Below are positions 23,063 to 31,938 of a DNA stretch of 64,000 nucleotides, in pieces; positions within the stretch are counted from its first letter, which is position 1, and each line of letters starts with the position of its first letter. The stretch lies in the NCBI RefSeq assembly GCF_002086815.1, contig NZ_MVID01000030.1, positions 1-64,000 on the forward strand. Reading direction: 5' to 3'. The notes beneath the pieces are model-generated. The model did not search any database, was not told the origin of the DNA, and was given only the letters and a program-made list of their open reading frames with translations. Position numbers and translations under genes: made by a program. Source of the stretch: Mycolicibacterium parafortuitum. GTDB taxonomy: Bacteria; Actinomycetota; Actinomycetes; Mycobacteriales; Mycobacteriaceae.

Positions 23063-25042
23063 TCACCGCCGGCGCTTCGCGCTCAGGTAGTCGCCGACCA
23101 CCGCCGCGCCCAGGCCGTCCAGATCCGGCACCACCACCCGGCCGCCGACCCGGCGGGCCACCTGGTCGATGAAACGGGCCAGGCCCGGGTCACTGCCGAG
23201 CCGGAAGATCGTCACCTGCGCCCCCAGCCGGGCCACCTCGTCGAAGCCGCGCACGGTGTGCGCGATGGTGCGCGGGTGCGGCGGGTAGTCGAAGAACACT
23301 GAAGGACTCCCGTTGCCGTCGAAGTCCTCCAGATGCGCGGTGGGCTCCCCGTCGGTAACGACGAGGATCACCGGCTGCGCATTGGGGTGCCTGCGCAGGT
23401 GCCGAGTGGCCAGCGCCAGCGCGTGGTGCAGGTTGGTGCCCTGCTCGTAGACACCCTCAAGCCCGGTCAGTTCGGCGGCGGTGACGGTGCGGGCGTACCG
23501 CCCGAACGCGACGATCTGCAGCGCATCCGACCGGAACCGGGTACTGACGAGATGGTTGAGCGCCAACGCCGTCTGCTTCATCGGCAGCCACCGGTTCTCC
23601 ATCACCATCGAGAACGACGTGTCGACCAGCAGCGCGACCGCGGCTTGGGTGCGGGTCTCGGTCTCGGAGATCTCGACGTCCTCGACGGTGACCCGGATGC
23701 GCGGTGCCGGCCGCGCCGCCTCGCCCGTCCCTGCCTCCCGCAGCACGGCATTGGTCAGCGTCCGGGTCACGTTCCACGGTTCGGTGTCGCCGAACTGCCA
23801 CGGCCGGGTGGCGCCGGTCAGCTCCCCGGCGGCACCGGCGCGGCGGGTGTCGCGTTCGCCGTGCCGGCCCGACAGTTGTTGCGCCACATCCCGTAACGCG
23901 GCTTGGCCGAGTTGGCGCATCGCCTTCGGCGACAACCGCCACTGCCCGTCCGAACCGCGGTCGAGGAAGCCCTGGTTCATCAGCGCCCGCTCCAGCTCGG
24001 CCAGCGTGCGCGCGTTCACCGCGGCCTCGTCGCCGAGCTGACGGGCCAGCATGTCCAGGTCGACGTCGTCCATCGACGCCCCCGAATAGCTCTGCGACAG
24101 TTGCTCGGCGAGCTGCTCGAGCTCGGCGATGTCGGCCAGCGCCTGGGCCCCCTCGCCCATGCCGAGCGGGTCGTCACCGGAGAACCGCTGCGACCCCGAC
24201 CAGTCCTCACCGGGCCGGGCGGCCTGTAGGTGCGAATCGAGACGGTTCAGCGCGTTCATCAGCGACGGCGAGCCGAAAGCCTGCTGCGCCAACGCATCCA
24301 GTTCGGCACGCTGTTGCTCGGACAGGCTGTTGCGGAAGCGCTGGGCCGCCGCGGCGCGCTGGGCCAGCGAATCGAGCAACTGGTCGATGTTCTGCGGGTT
24401 CTCCGGGAAGAACTCGCCGTGCTTGGCCATGAACTCGTCGAAATCCTGTTGCGAGTCCTCGCCGCGGGCGTGCTTGTCGAGCAGATCGTTGAGGTCGTCG
24501 AGCATCTCGTTGACCCGCTGGCGGTCCTCGTCGGTGGCGTTCTCCAGCGCCTGCTTCATCCCGGCGAAGCGCTGGTCGAGCATCTCCCGACCCATCAGAT
24601 CCTTGATCTGGTCGTACTTCTCGCGCGCCTCCGCCGACCGCCAGTCGTACTCGGCGAGCTCCTGCACGGCCTTGGCGGGTGACGGCGACAACGATTCCAG
24701 TTGCAGCTCACCGAATCTGGCGTCGTCATCGAGGGCCCGGGCCAGTTCCTTGCGCTCGGCGAGCACCGCCTCGTCGAGCAGCTTCTTGATCTCGGCGAGC
24801 GTGCCGTCGAGGTTGTTGCGCTGCAACAGTTCCCGTCGTCGGCGGTTGGCCTCGGCGGCGAGTTTGTCGGCACCGGGCATGTTCCGGGTGCCGCGTCGCA
24901 GCATCTCCGCGAGCGCACGCCGCGGCGAGGTGCCCTCCATGACGTCCTGACCGATCGCCTCCAGCGCCTCCCGAAGGTCGACGGGAGGCGCCAGCGGGTC
25001 CGGGCCGCCGGTGTAGCGCGAGTACCGCGACGTCCTGCTCAT
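23063..25042 (-). CDS. VWA-domain protein partnered with a MoxR-type AAA ATPase
   Basis: 659 residues. A long, charged, mainly helical N-terminal two-thirds (about 1-450, many Glu/Asp/Arg/Leu heptad-like stretches) precedes a C-terminal von Willebrand A domain with the metal-ion site DTSFS at 474-478 and the distal motifs TNLHHAL and VTDGEP. AAA/VWA pairs of the MoxR/CoxE or magnesium-chelatase type remodel or insert cofactors into partner proteins; the client here is unknown. It lies 2 bp after the ATPase gene, clearly one operon. Equivalent to M. tuberculosis Rv0959. No signal peptide or membrane segment, so cytoplasmic. Confidence 0.85.
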   Translation of the reverse strand: MSRTSRYSRYTGGPDPLAPPVDLREALEAIGQDVMEGTSPRRALAEMLRRGTRNMPGADKLAAEANRRRRELLQRNNLDGTLAEIKKLLDEAVLAERKELARALDDDARFGELQLESLSPSPAKAVQELAEYDWRSAEAREKYDQIKDLMGREMLDQRFAGMKQALENATDEDRQRVNEMLDDLNDLLDKHARGEDSQQDFDEFMAKHGEFFPENPQNIDQLLDSLAQRAAAAQRFRNSLSEQQRAELDALAQQAFGSPSLMNALNRLDSHLQAARPGEDWSGSQRFSGDDPLGMGEGAQALADIAELEQLAEQLSQSYSGASMDDVDLDMLARQLGDEAAVNARTLAELERALMNQGFLDRGSDGQWRLSPKAMRQLGQAALRDVAQQLSGRHGERDTRRAGAAGELTGATRPWQFGDTEPWNVTRTLTNAVLREAGTGEAARPAPRIRVTVEDVEISETETRTQAAVALLVDTSFSMVMENRWLPMKQTALALNHLVSTRFRSDALQIVAFGRYARTVTAAELTGLEGVYEQGTNLHHALALATRHLRRHPNAQPVILVVTDGEPTAHLEDFDGNGSPSVFFDYPPHPRTIAHTVRGFDEVARLGAQVTIFRLGSDPGLARFIDQVARRVGGRVVVPDLDGLGAAVVGDYLSAKRRR

Positions 25043-25044
25043 GC

Positions 25045-26436
25045 TCAGCCGTAGACCGTCTCGCCCTGGTCGGACACCTTGTCGATCCGTTTCGCCAAAT
25101 ACAGCGCCTCCAGGGCCAGCTCGATCGCGGCGGCCCGCTGACCCTCGGACTGCGCGCCGAGCCGCTGCTGGATCTCGGCGACGGCGGACACCTCCGGCAG
25201 CGCGGCCAGCACCTGGCGGGCCGACACCCGGTCGCCGGTGGTGACCGGCGAACCGCCCTCGACCGCGGTGACGATCGGGCCGACGTCGATCCCGCCGAGC
25301 AGACGCTGCGCGGTCTCGGCGGTCGCACGCCGCAACAGATGCTCGAGGATGGCCTGTTCGCGGCCCTCCTCGCCGGACTCGAACTCCAGCTTGCCGCGCA
25401 GCACGTCGACGATCGAGCCGAGGTCCACGACGCGCGCGACGGGCTCGTCCTCACCGAGCACCGCGGCGCGGTGGCGTGCGGAGGCGGCGACGGTCTCCGC
25501 GGCCGCGATCGCGAAGCGCGCGGACACCCCGGAGCGCTGGTCGATCGAACTGGACTCACGCAGCGCGCGGGCGAACCGGGCCAGGATCTGCAGCAGGTAC
25601 TCGGGCACCTCGGCGGCCAGGTGCGCCTCCTGGACGATGACGCCGACCTCGGCGTCGAGCTCCTGCGGGTAGTGGGTGCGGATCTCGGCGCCGAACCGGT
25701 CCTTCAGCGGGGTGATGATGCGGCCGCGGTTGGTGTAGTCCTCGGGATTGGCGCTGGCGACGACGAGCACGTCGAGCGGCAGCCGCAGCGTGTAGCCGCG
25801 CACCTGGATGTCGCGCTCCTCCATCACGTTGAGCATCGAGACCTGGATCCGCTCGGCGAGATCGGGCAGTTCGTTGACCGCGACGATGCCGCGATGCGCG
25901 CGCGGGATCAGGCCGTAGGCGATGGTCTCGGGATCGCCGAGGCTGCGGCCCTCGGCCACCTTGATCGGATCGATGTCGCCGACCAGGTCCGCGACGCTGG
26001 TGTCGGGGGTGGCCAGCTTCTCGGTGTAGCGCTCGCTGCGGTGCTTCCACGCGACCGGCAGGTCGTCGCCCGAGTCGGCGGCCCGGCGGATCGACTCCGG
26101 GGTGATCGGGCTGTACGGGTGCTCGCCGAGCTCGGATCCGGAGATCACCGGCGTCCACTCGTCGAGCATCCCGGTCAGGGCGCGCAGCAGGCGGGTCTTG
26201 CCCTGGCCGCGCTCGCCGAGTAGCACGATGTCGTGCCCGGCGATCAGTGCCCGCTCCAGCTGCGGGATGACGGTGTCCTCGAAGCCCAGGATGCCGGGCC
26301 ACACCTCGTCGACGGGCGCTCCCGAAGCCAGCGCGGCCAGCAGGTTCTCCCTGATCTCGGCCTTGACGCTGCGCTCGCGATGCCCGGACGCCCGCAGTTC
26401 ACCGACGGTGCGGGGGAGGTCGTTAGGTGAAGTCAC
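25045..26436 (-). CDS. MoxR/magnesium-chelatase-type AAA+ ATPase
   Basis: 463 residues. Walker A GERGQGKT (74-81), Walker B-like IVAVNELPDL (about 184-193), sensor-1 region VVASANPEDYTNRGRIITPLKDRFGAEI (about 228-255) and a C-terminal helical lid. This is the Mg-chelatase BchI/ChlI-like class; without the other chelatase subunits it is more likely a MoxR-type chaperone acting with the VWA protein encoded 2 bp downstream. Equivalent to M. tuberculosis Rv0958. Its ATG lies 122 bp from the end of the catabolic island, so this gene marks the left junction of the accessory DNA. Confidence 0.87.
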   Translation of the reverse strand: MTSPNDLPRTVGELRASGHRERSVKAEIRENLLAALASGAPVDEVWPGILGFEDTVIPQLERALIAGHDIVLLGERGQGKTRLLRALTGMLDEWTPVISGSELGEHPYSPITPESIRRAADSGDDLPVAWKHRSERYTEKLATPDTSVADLVGDIDPIKVAEGRSLGDPETIAYGLIPRAHRGIVAVNELPDLAERIQVSMLNVMEERDIQVRGYTLRLPLDVLVVASANPEDYTNRGRIITPLKDRFGAEIRTHYPQELDAEVGVIVQEAHLAAEVPEYLLQILARFARALRESSSIDQRSGVSARFAIAAAETVAASARHRAAVLGEDEPVARVVDLGSIVDVLRGKLEFESGEEGREQAILEHLLRRATAETAQRLLGGIDVGPIVTAVEGGSPVTTGDRVSARQVLAALPEVSAVAEIQQRLGAQSEGQRAAAIELALEALYLAKRIDKVSDQGETVYG

Positions 26437-26508
26437 CTCTCCAAGCTACGACGGTCGGCGACATCAAGCACGAACTGTCTGCTTTCAGCGCAACGAACCG
26501 GCTGCCGG

Positions 26509-26547
26509 GCACCGTTGGGCCAGAAGGGGGATTCGGCCCAACGGTGC
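26509..26547 (-). terminator. Terminator of the catabolic island operon
   Basis: Perfect 13-bp stem: GCACCGTTGGGCC (26509-26521) and its complement (26535-26547), 13-nt loop, 11 bp after the amidohydrolase stop. It separates the island operon from the AAA/VWA genes. Confidence 0.85.
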
Positions 26548-26558
26548 GGTCCGGCGGC

Positions 26559-27989
26559 CTACTCCGCGGCGGGCGCGGCACCCACCTTCTCGTACTTGCG
26601 GACGTCGTTGACGACGTCCAGGCGCTGCTCGGTGGTCCAGTCGAGCTGCGTCTTCGGGGTTTCGGCACCCTCGAAGGCACGCTCGTAGGACAGCAGGTCC
26701 CAGCCGTACTCGTGGGGCAGGTAGTCGTTGCGGATGAACCGGGTGCGGATGTCGTCCGGGAAGGTCTGCACCTGGCCGTTGAGGATCACGGTCTCGACCT
26801 TGCCGGGCTGGTACAGCACCTTGATGTCGGCCACCGGGTCCCCGTCGACGACGATGATGTCGGCGAGTTTGCCCTCGGCGAGGACGCCGAGATCGCCGGG
26901 CAGCCCCATCGCGTTGGCGCCGTGTTTGGTGCCGGCCTGGATGGCCTCCAGCGAGCTCATGCCCGTGTAGAGCATCAGCATCTCCAGCTCGCGGGCGTGC
27001 CACTGGCCGTACGGAACCAGCGAGAAACCGCTGTCGGTGCCCATCGCGAACTTCACCCCGGCCGCATACGCGCGGTGCAGGCTGTCCATGGTGGCGTCGT
27101 TCATCCGCTTCGTCGCCTCCGAGATCGACGGGCGCACCCGCAGCGTCTCGGCGAACTCCACGATGTGATGCATCAGCAGTTGTGTCGGCGCCAACGGGAT
27201 CTGGCTCTTGGCCAGCTTCTCGATCGTGGCGTCCGACATGTGGTTGCCGTGCATGATGTGGTCGAAGCCGGCTTCCACCGCCGCGTTCATCTCACCGTCG
27301 CCGCGGGCGTGGATGGTGATCTGCATGCCCAACTGGTGGGCCAGATCGGCGCACAGCTTCAGCTCGTCGTTGGTGAACGCCTGGTAGTCACCGAACGGGC
27401 TGTCGGCGAGCTTGATCAGGTCGACGCCGGCCTTCTTCTGGCGCCTGATCTCGGCGATCATCTCGTCGGGGGTGTTGGTCAGCTTGCCGGTGCTGGACTC
27501 CGGATTGCCGGTGGCATCCGGGAACCAGTCGGTCAGGCCGTTGCTGGTGGTGAGATACCTTCCCGCCGAGGTCATCCGGGGACCGTGCACGATCCCGCGT
27601 TTGATGCCCTCCCGCAGCCCGACGCCGATGTAGTACGAACCGCCCGGCTGCGAGATGCTGGTGACGCCTGCGGCGAGCACCTTCTCGATGTTGGCCGCCG
27701 CGATCAGCGTCCGGACCTCCGGCGGCGTGTACATCGAGATCTCTTCCTCGGTGCGCGCCAGCCCATAGGTCATGTGGCAGTGGATGTCGATCAGGCCCGG
27801 CATCACGGTCTTGCCGCGGGCGTCGATCACCTCAAGGTCGGCACCCCGGGGAATGTCGGTCTCCCGGTCGACGGTGCCCATCTTGACGATCCGCGCATCG
27901 CGCACCAGCACCGCGCAATCCGGGATCGGCGGATTGGCGTCGCCGTCGACGACGGTGCCGTTCTCGATCAGCAACCAGCGATCGGTCAT
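26559..27989 (-). CDS. Metal-dependent amidohydrolase (imidazolonepropionase/prolidase-like)
   Basis: 476 residues, cytoplasmic amidohydrolase. Metal ligands expected of the binuclear subgroup are visible: HxH in GLIDIHCHMTYG (about 66-77), a candidate carboxylated Lys in GVDLIKLAD (about 190-198), His in ITIHARGD (about 225-232), His in HIMHGNHM (about 244-251) and Asp in MGTDSGF (about 318-324). Such enzymes hydrolyse amide, cyclic amide or C-N bonds. Overlaps the upstream alpha/beta hydrolase gene by 4 bp (ATGA) and is the last gene of the island operon. The substrate is not recognisable. Opening of a lactam/heterocycle or removal of an acyl or amide group fits the neighbouring ring-cleavage genes, but that is inference. 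Confidence 0.85.
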   Translation of the reverse strand: MTDRWLLIENGTVVDGDANPPIPDCAVLVRDARIVKMGTVDRETDIPRGADLEVIDARGKTVMPGLIDIHCHMTYGLARTEEEISMYTPPEVRTLIAAANIEKVLAAGVTSISQPGGSYYIGVGLREGIKRGIVHGPRMTSAGRYLTTSNGLTDWFPDATGNPESSTGKLTNTPDEMIAEIRRQKKAGVDLIKLADSPFGDYQAFTNDELKLCADLAHQLGMQITIHARGDGEMNAAVEAGFDHIMHGNHMSDATIEKLAKSQIPLAPTQLLMHHIVEFAETLRVRPSISEATKRMNDATMDSLHRAYAAGVKFAMGTDSGFSLVPYGQWHARELEMLMLYTGMSSLEAIQAGTKHGANAMGLPGDLGVLAEGKLADIIVVDGDPVADIKVLYQPGKVETVILNGQVQTFPDDIRTRFIRNDYLPHEYGWDLLSYERAFEGAETPKTQLDWTTEQRLDVVNDVRKYEKVGAAPAAE

Positions 27990-28849
27990 CTCAGTCCTCC
28001 CACACCGTGTTTGCGGACCAGTTCGACGAACAGGTCCGGGTTCTCGAAGTACGGGGCGTGCCCGCAGCCGGGCATCAGCTCCAGGACCGCCCCGGGCAGG
28101 TTCCGGCTCGCCTCCTCCCCCATCGACGGCGGGGTCCACTTGTCGTCGGCACCCCACACCAGCAGCACGGGGAGCTCCGGCAGCAGCTTGGCCAGCTCGG
28201 CGTCCTGCCGAAAAGCGTTGCAGTCCTTGTCCAGCCACTCCGACACCTTCAACAGCGCCTGCTTGGCCCCGGTGGAGGAGTTGATCATCGACTCTTCCCG
28301 CACCCACGCCTCGGTCACCATGTCCGGATCCGAGACCAGGAACGTCAGCTTGCGCCGCACACCCTCGACGCTGCCGTCGGAGAGCACCTCCGGCGGCGTG
28401 TGGAACTCCTGCGGGAAGTCACCGACGCCGACCGATCCGATCAGCACCAGCCCTGCCACGAGATCGGGCCGTTGCACCGCGATCGCCGCGGCGACATGCC
28501 CGCCCAGCGACGTCCCGAGGAACGTCACCTTGGTCAGCCCGAGGGAATCCAGCACGCCGGCGATCACGTCGGCGAAACCCTGACCGGTGTAGTCGATGTC
28601 CTCGCGCTTCTCGGCCAGGCCGTGGCCCGGGAAGTCGATGGCCAGCACACGGAAGCCCTCGGCGACCAGACCGGGCATCACGGGCACGAACCGGTCGGCA
28701 CGCGACCCGGCGCCGTGCAGGCACACCAGCACGTGGTCGCCGGAACCCGACTCGACGACCCGGGTGGTGACGCCCGCACCGGTGACGGGGTAGGAGATCA
28801 CCGTCTCGCGCCCGTGGTGGAACGGGTAGCGGCGGTACTGCTCGGTCAC
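27986..28849 (-). CDS. Alpha/beta hydrolase, meta-cleavage-product-hydrolase-like
   Basis: 287 residues. Nucleophile elbow GTSLGG (Ser near 114), oxyanion motif LHGAGSRADRF (about 44-54), acidic residue in VWGADDKW (about 235) and the catalytic His in GCGHAPYFENPD (about 264). In aromatic pathways such enzymes cleave the C-C bond of vinylogous 1,5-diketones made by extradiol dioxygenases; one is encoded three genes away. Coupled by ATGA overlaps to both neighbours. Could also be an esterase or amidase, since sequence alone does not separate them. Confidence 0.83.
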   Translation of the reverse strand: MTEQYRRYPFHHGRETVISYPVTGAGVTTRVVESGSGDHVLVCLHGAGSRADRFVPVMPGLVAEGFRVLAIDFPGHGLAEKREDIDYTGQGFADVIAGVLDSLGLTKVTFLGTSLGGHVAAAIAVQRPDLVAGLVLIGSVGVGDFPQEFHTPPEVLSDGSVEGVRRKLTFLVSDPDMVTEAWVREESMINSSTGAKQALLKVSEWLDKDCNAFRQDAELAKLLPELPVLLVWGADDKWTPPSMGEEASRNLPGAVLELMPGCGHAPYFENPDLFVELVRKHGVGGLR

Positions 28850-29250
28850 GATGCGGCCGGGCGCACCGCGAGCGCCTCGATCTCGACGCGCGCCGCTTCC
28901 TCAACCAGGCCACCAATGATCAGCAGCGTGTTCGGGGGGTACACGCCGGAGGGGTAGATCTCGGGGAACTTCTCCATCCGGCCCTTCATGAAGTCCGGGA
29001 CCATCTCGCGCCCCACCAGGTAGGTGCGGAAGCCGATGACGTGCTCGAAGCCCAGCCCGGCGGCGGCCAGGGCGACACCGAGGTTGTCGAAGGTGGCCTT
29101 CACCTGCTCGACGCCGTCGGAGGTCGGGAAGTTCCCGTCGGCGTCGGCGCCCAGTTGCCCGGACAGCACGACGATCTCGCCGGGCTTTCCGATCCCCAGC
29201 GTGGAGTAGTTGCCGAACTTGGGGAGGGGGGCGTCCTGGTAGGTAATCAC
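28846..29250 (-). CDS. RidA-family (YjgF/UK114) enamine/imine deaminase
   Basis: 134 residues, one RidA domain: VVLSGQLGADADGNFPTSDGVEQVKATFDNLGVALAAAG (about 27-65), FRTYLVGREMVPDF, and the C-terminal PPNTLLIIGGLVEEAARVEIEALAV. The usual R/CIEI signature arginine position reads ARVEIEA. Family members hydrolyse reactive enamines/imines; one branch, 2-aminomuconate deaminase, works in the meta-pathway of 2-aminophenol. Its place between an extradiol dioxygenase and an alpha/beta hydrolase points to removal of an amino group after ring opening. GTG start at 29248-29250, with a purine-rich leader AAAAGAGA. Confidence 0.85.
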   Translation of the reverse strand: MITYQDAPLPKFGNYSTLGIGKPGEIVVLSGQLGADADGNFPTSDGVEQVKATFDNLGVALAAAGLGFEHVIGFRTYLVGREMVPDFMKGRMEKFPEIYPSGVYPPNTLLIIGGLVEEAARVEIEALAVRPAAS

Positions 29251-29304
29251 TGATCTATCTCTTTTCTTCGCTGTGTTTTTCGGTGTTGCTGTGATTTCGG
29301 TGTT

Positions 29305-30267
29305 TCAGGCGGGGTAGCGGACCGCGCCGGTGCCGCAGATCCACGCCGGGGTGGGTTGGTAGGTCAGGACCTCGCACGCGGTCCCGCCCATGGCTCCGGC
29401 GACGGCCATCCAGTTGAGGATCTCGTGGCCGCCGTGGCCGCCCTGCTTCTCGATGTCGTCGTAGGTCCAGGTGAACAGCGACTGCATGTCACCGCGGGAC
29501 AGCAGATCCAGGAATTCCCGGTCCCACTCGGGGTTCACGCACGCGTCCCCCATCTCCTCGGCCATCTTGATCTCGTAGGGACCGATGTCGGTCCACAGAT
29601 CGGGGTCGCGCTCGAGGTAGCCGCGGCCTTCGTTCTGGAACGTCTTCATCCGGGTCAGGAAGTCGTCCGATCCGCGGCTGGGCTCCCAGATCGGCGGCCA
29701 GTGCGACAGACCGCCGGTGCCCCAGAACATGATTCGCTTGTCGCTGTCCTCGACGGCCGCGCGCACCGCGGCACCGACCTCGAAGGCGCGCTGCATCGTG
29801 ATCAGCGGCGGCGTGAACACGTTGATGTACACCGGGATGATCGGGATGTCGCCTTCGGGCCGCAGCAGTCGCATCGGCACCATCAGGTTGTTGCCGAACT
29901 CCGCTGAGCCCATCCGTGCCGCGTCGATACCGGAGGCCACCAGGGTGCGCAGGATCTGCTCGGCGAGATCCTTCTCACCGCCGAAGGTCTGCACCGCGTC
30001 GAACTTGAGCAGCTCGAGCAGGTGTTCCCCGGGACCGGTGTGCTCCTCGGCCACCGCGACGCTGACCGACGGCATCAGGTTGCGGAAGTGGTTCTCGAAG
30101 TGATCGTCGAGGAACGCGATGATCACGTCGGGGCCCGCCTCGGCGACCGTCTGCCTCAGCGTGTCGTAGGCAGCGAACACCGCCTCGTTCTCAGCCGCGG
30201 TGACGTCGTCCGGCCAGCCCAGGATTCCGGGCGCGTGCGAGGCCGAGATCGCTCCGACGACCGGCAT
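29305..30267 (-). CDS. Class III (LigB-type) extradiol ring-cleavage dioxygenase
   Basis: 320 residues. Iron ligands typical of the family are present: His in AISASHAPGI (near 13), His in FLDDHFENHFRNLMP (about 50-60) and a C-terminal-domain Glu; the proton-transfer His may be in GTGGLSHWPP. LigB-type enzymes use Fe(II) and O2 to split catechols, protocatechuate or 2-aminophenols beside the ring oxygens. No separate alpha (LigA) gene is present, so it belongs with the one-subunit members. Start ATG 30265-30267 with GGAG 7 bases upstream; one base separates it from the FAH gene. No ring hydroxylase is in the island, so the substrate should arrive already hydroxylated. Confidence 0.87.
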   Translation of the reverse strand: MPVVGAISASHAPGILGWPDDVTAAENEAVFAAYDTLRQTVAEAGPDVIIAFLDDHFENHFRNLMPSVSVAVAEEHTGPGEHLLELLKFDAVQTFGGEKDLAEQILRTLVASGIDAARMGSAEFGNNLMVPMRLLRPEGDIPIIPVYINVFTPPLITMQRAFEVGAAVRAAVEDSDKRIMFWGTGGLSHWPPIWEPSRGSDDFLTRMKTFQNEGRGYLERDPDLWTDIGPYEIKMAEEMGDACVNPEWDREFLDLLSRGDMQSLFTWTYDDIEKQGGHGGHEILNWMAVAGAMGGTACEVLTYQPTPAWICGTGAVRYPA

Positions 30268-30268
30268 A

Positions 30269-31126
30269 TCAGCACTCCGTCCGGACCGTGTTGGAAATCT
30301 TTCCGACACCGGCGATCTCGACCTCGACGACGTCGCCCTCGCGGAGGAACTCCGGCGGGTTGCGCTTGAAGCCGACACCCGCCGCGGTGCCGCTGACGAT
30401 GATGTCGCCGGGCAGAAGCGGTGTCACCTGGGAGATCTCGGAGATCAGCCGCGGGATGTCGAAGATCAGGTCGCGGGTGAACGCGTTCTGTTTGACGACG
30501 CCGTTGACCCGGCAGGTGACTTCGATGTCGGGTTTGATGCCGACGGTGTCGCGGTCGACGATCCCCGGCCCGATCGGGGTGGACGCGGGGGCGTTCTTGC
30601 CGAGTGTCCACTGCACGTGCCGGACCTGACGGTCCCGGACCGACACGTCGTTGACCACCGTGTAGCCGGCCACCACATCCCAGGAGTCCTCTTCGGAGAT
30701 GTTGCGGGCCGGTGCGCCGATCACCACGCCGAGCTCTGCCTCCCAGTCGAATTCGACCGACAGCGAGCTGGGCAGGTCGAGCTGGTCGAACGGTCCGGCG
30801 ATCGAGGACAGATCCTTCATGAAGACCACCGGAGCCTTGGGCACGGTGGCCAGGAAGACATCCATGGACTCCTGCTGGTGATCCAGGTAGTTGATCCCGA
30901 TGCAGAAGATGCGGCTCGACGGGGTCACCGGAGGCAGCAGGACCACATCGCTGAGCTTCACCCGGCCGTTCCGGGCCTCGGTGATGCGTTCACCCTGTCC
31001 CGCGGTCAGCAGAACCAGCGCATCGCGCAGCGACCAGTCCAGTTCGACGACGGTGGCATCGTCGCCGTCCCCCTCGACGAAACCGCACCGTGTCGCACCG
31101 TGGTGGACGAATTGAACTAACTGCAA
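30269..31126 (-). CDS. Fumarylacetoacetate hydrolase family protein
   Basis: 285 residues. FAH fold: FCIGINYLDHQQES (about 72-85), the metal-binding acidic set VEFDWEAELGVVIG (about 116-129) and Asp in GYTVVNDVSVRD, and TPLLPGDIIVSGTAAGVGF (about 232-250). Family reactions include acylpyruvate hydrolysis and the isomerase/decarboxylase/hydratase steps after meta cleavage. Start set at TTG 31124-31126 because an AAGGAG site lies 7 bases upstream; this overlaps the livF end by 10 bp and gives the normal family length. It probably acts on the chain left after ring opening and deamination. Confidence 0.86.
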   Translation of the reverse strand: MQLVQFVHHGATRCGFVEGDGDDATVVELDWSLRDALVLLTAGQGERITEARNGRVKLSDVVLLPPVTPSSRIFCIGINYLDHQQESMDVFLATVPKAPVVFMKDLSSIAGPFDQLDLPSSLSVEFDWEAELGVVIGAPARNISEEDSWDVVAGYTVVNDVSVRDRQVRHVQWTLGKNAPASTPIGPGIVDRDTVGIKPDIEVTCRVNGVVKQNAFTRDLIFDIPRLISEISQVTPLLPGDIIVSGTAAGVGFKRNPPEFLREGDVVEVEIAGVGKISNTVRTEC

Positions 31127-31938
31127 CGAACCTCTCCTTCGGTATCCGTGGTTTCGGCGGCAGCCACGAGGGCTTCTTCGGTGCCGCCGAGGAAGATGTG
31201 CGAGAAGCTGGGGTCGGCCCGCAGTTGCGCCGCCGAGCCCGACCGGCGCACCCGGCCGGTCGCCAGTACATAGGCCCAATCCGCTGATGCCATCGCGAGA
31301 TTGGCGCGTTGTTCGACCAGCAGCACCGCGACGCCGTCGGCCTTGAGCTCAGTGAGCTGTTCGTCGAGCAGCCTCGACGCCATCTCCTCGGTCAGCCCGG
31401 CGGTGGGCTCGTCGAGCAGGAGCACCGTGGGCTCCAGCATCAGCACCCGCGCCATCGCCAGCATCTTGCGCTCGCCGCCCGAGAGCACTCCGGCGTGCCG
31501 CTTGAGCATCGATTTGAGCCGCGGAAACAGCTCCAGGACACGCTCTTTGTTGGCCGCGACCTTGCTCCGCGACAGCGTGTAACCGCCGATGACGATGTTC
31601 TCCTCCACCGTCAACGGTTTGAACACGTCGTCGATCTGCGGGACGTACCCCATGCCGTTGACCGCCCGCTCGGCGGTGGACATGCCGGTGATATCACCTC
31701 GGCCGACGAGGTCGACGACACCGCCCATCGGCTTGACCAGCCCGGCCAGTCCCTTGAGCAGCGTGCTCTTGCCGCACCCGTTGGGCCCGACCACACAGGC
31801 GGTGGTCCCGGCGACCAGTTCCAGGCTGACGTTGTGCACGATCGGTACGCCGTTGTAACCGACCGTGAGATCTCGGACTCCGAGCACCGGTGTGCCGGAG
31901 TTCATTCGGGAGCCAACCGGCGATTCATCCGGCGACAT
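31117..31938 (-). CDS. livF: Branched-chain-amino-acid-type ABC transporter ATPase (LivF)
   Basis: 273 residues. Walker A GPNGCGKST (about 51-59), Q-loop YVPQIDDVF, signature LSGGERKMLAMARVL (about 150-164), Walker B VLLLDEPTAGL, H-loop replaced by LLVEQRAN as usual in LivF. Energises import through LivH/LivM. The ATG at 31936-31938 overlaps livG by 14 bp; an ATG 11 codons further in (MNSGTPVLGV) is an alternative start. Part of a complete F-G-M-H-J importer placed directly before the catabolic genes, which suggests that it imports their substrate instead of leucine/isoleucine/valine. Confidence 0.92.
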   Translation of the reverse strand: MSPDESPVGSRMNSGTPVLGVRDLTVGYNGVPIVHNVSLELVAGTTACVVGPNGCGKSTLLKGLAGLVKPMGGVVDLVGRGDITGMSTAERAVNGMGYVPQIDDVFKPLTVEENIVIGGYTLSRSKVAANKERVLELFPRLKSMLKRHAGVLSGGERKMLAMARVLMLEPTVLLLDEPTAGLTEEMASRLLDEQLTELKADGVAVLLVEQRANLAMASADWAYVLATGRVRRSGSAAQLRADPSFSHIFLGGTEEALVAAAETTDTEGEVRCS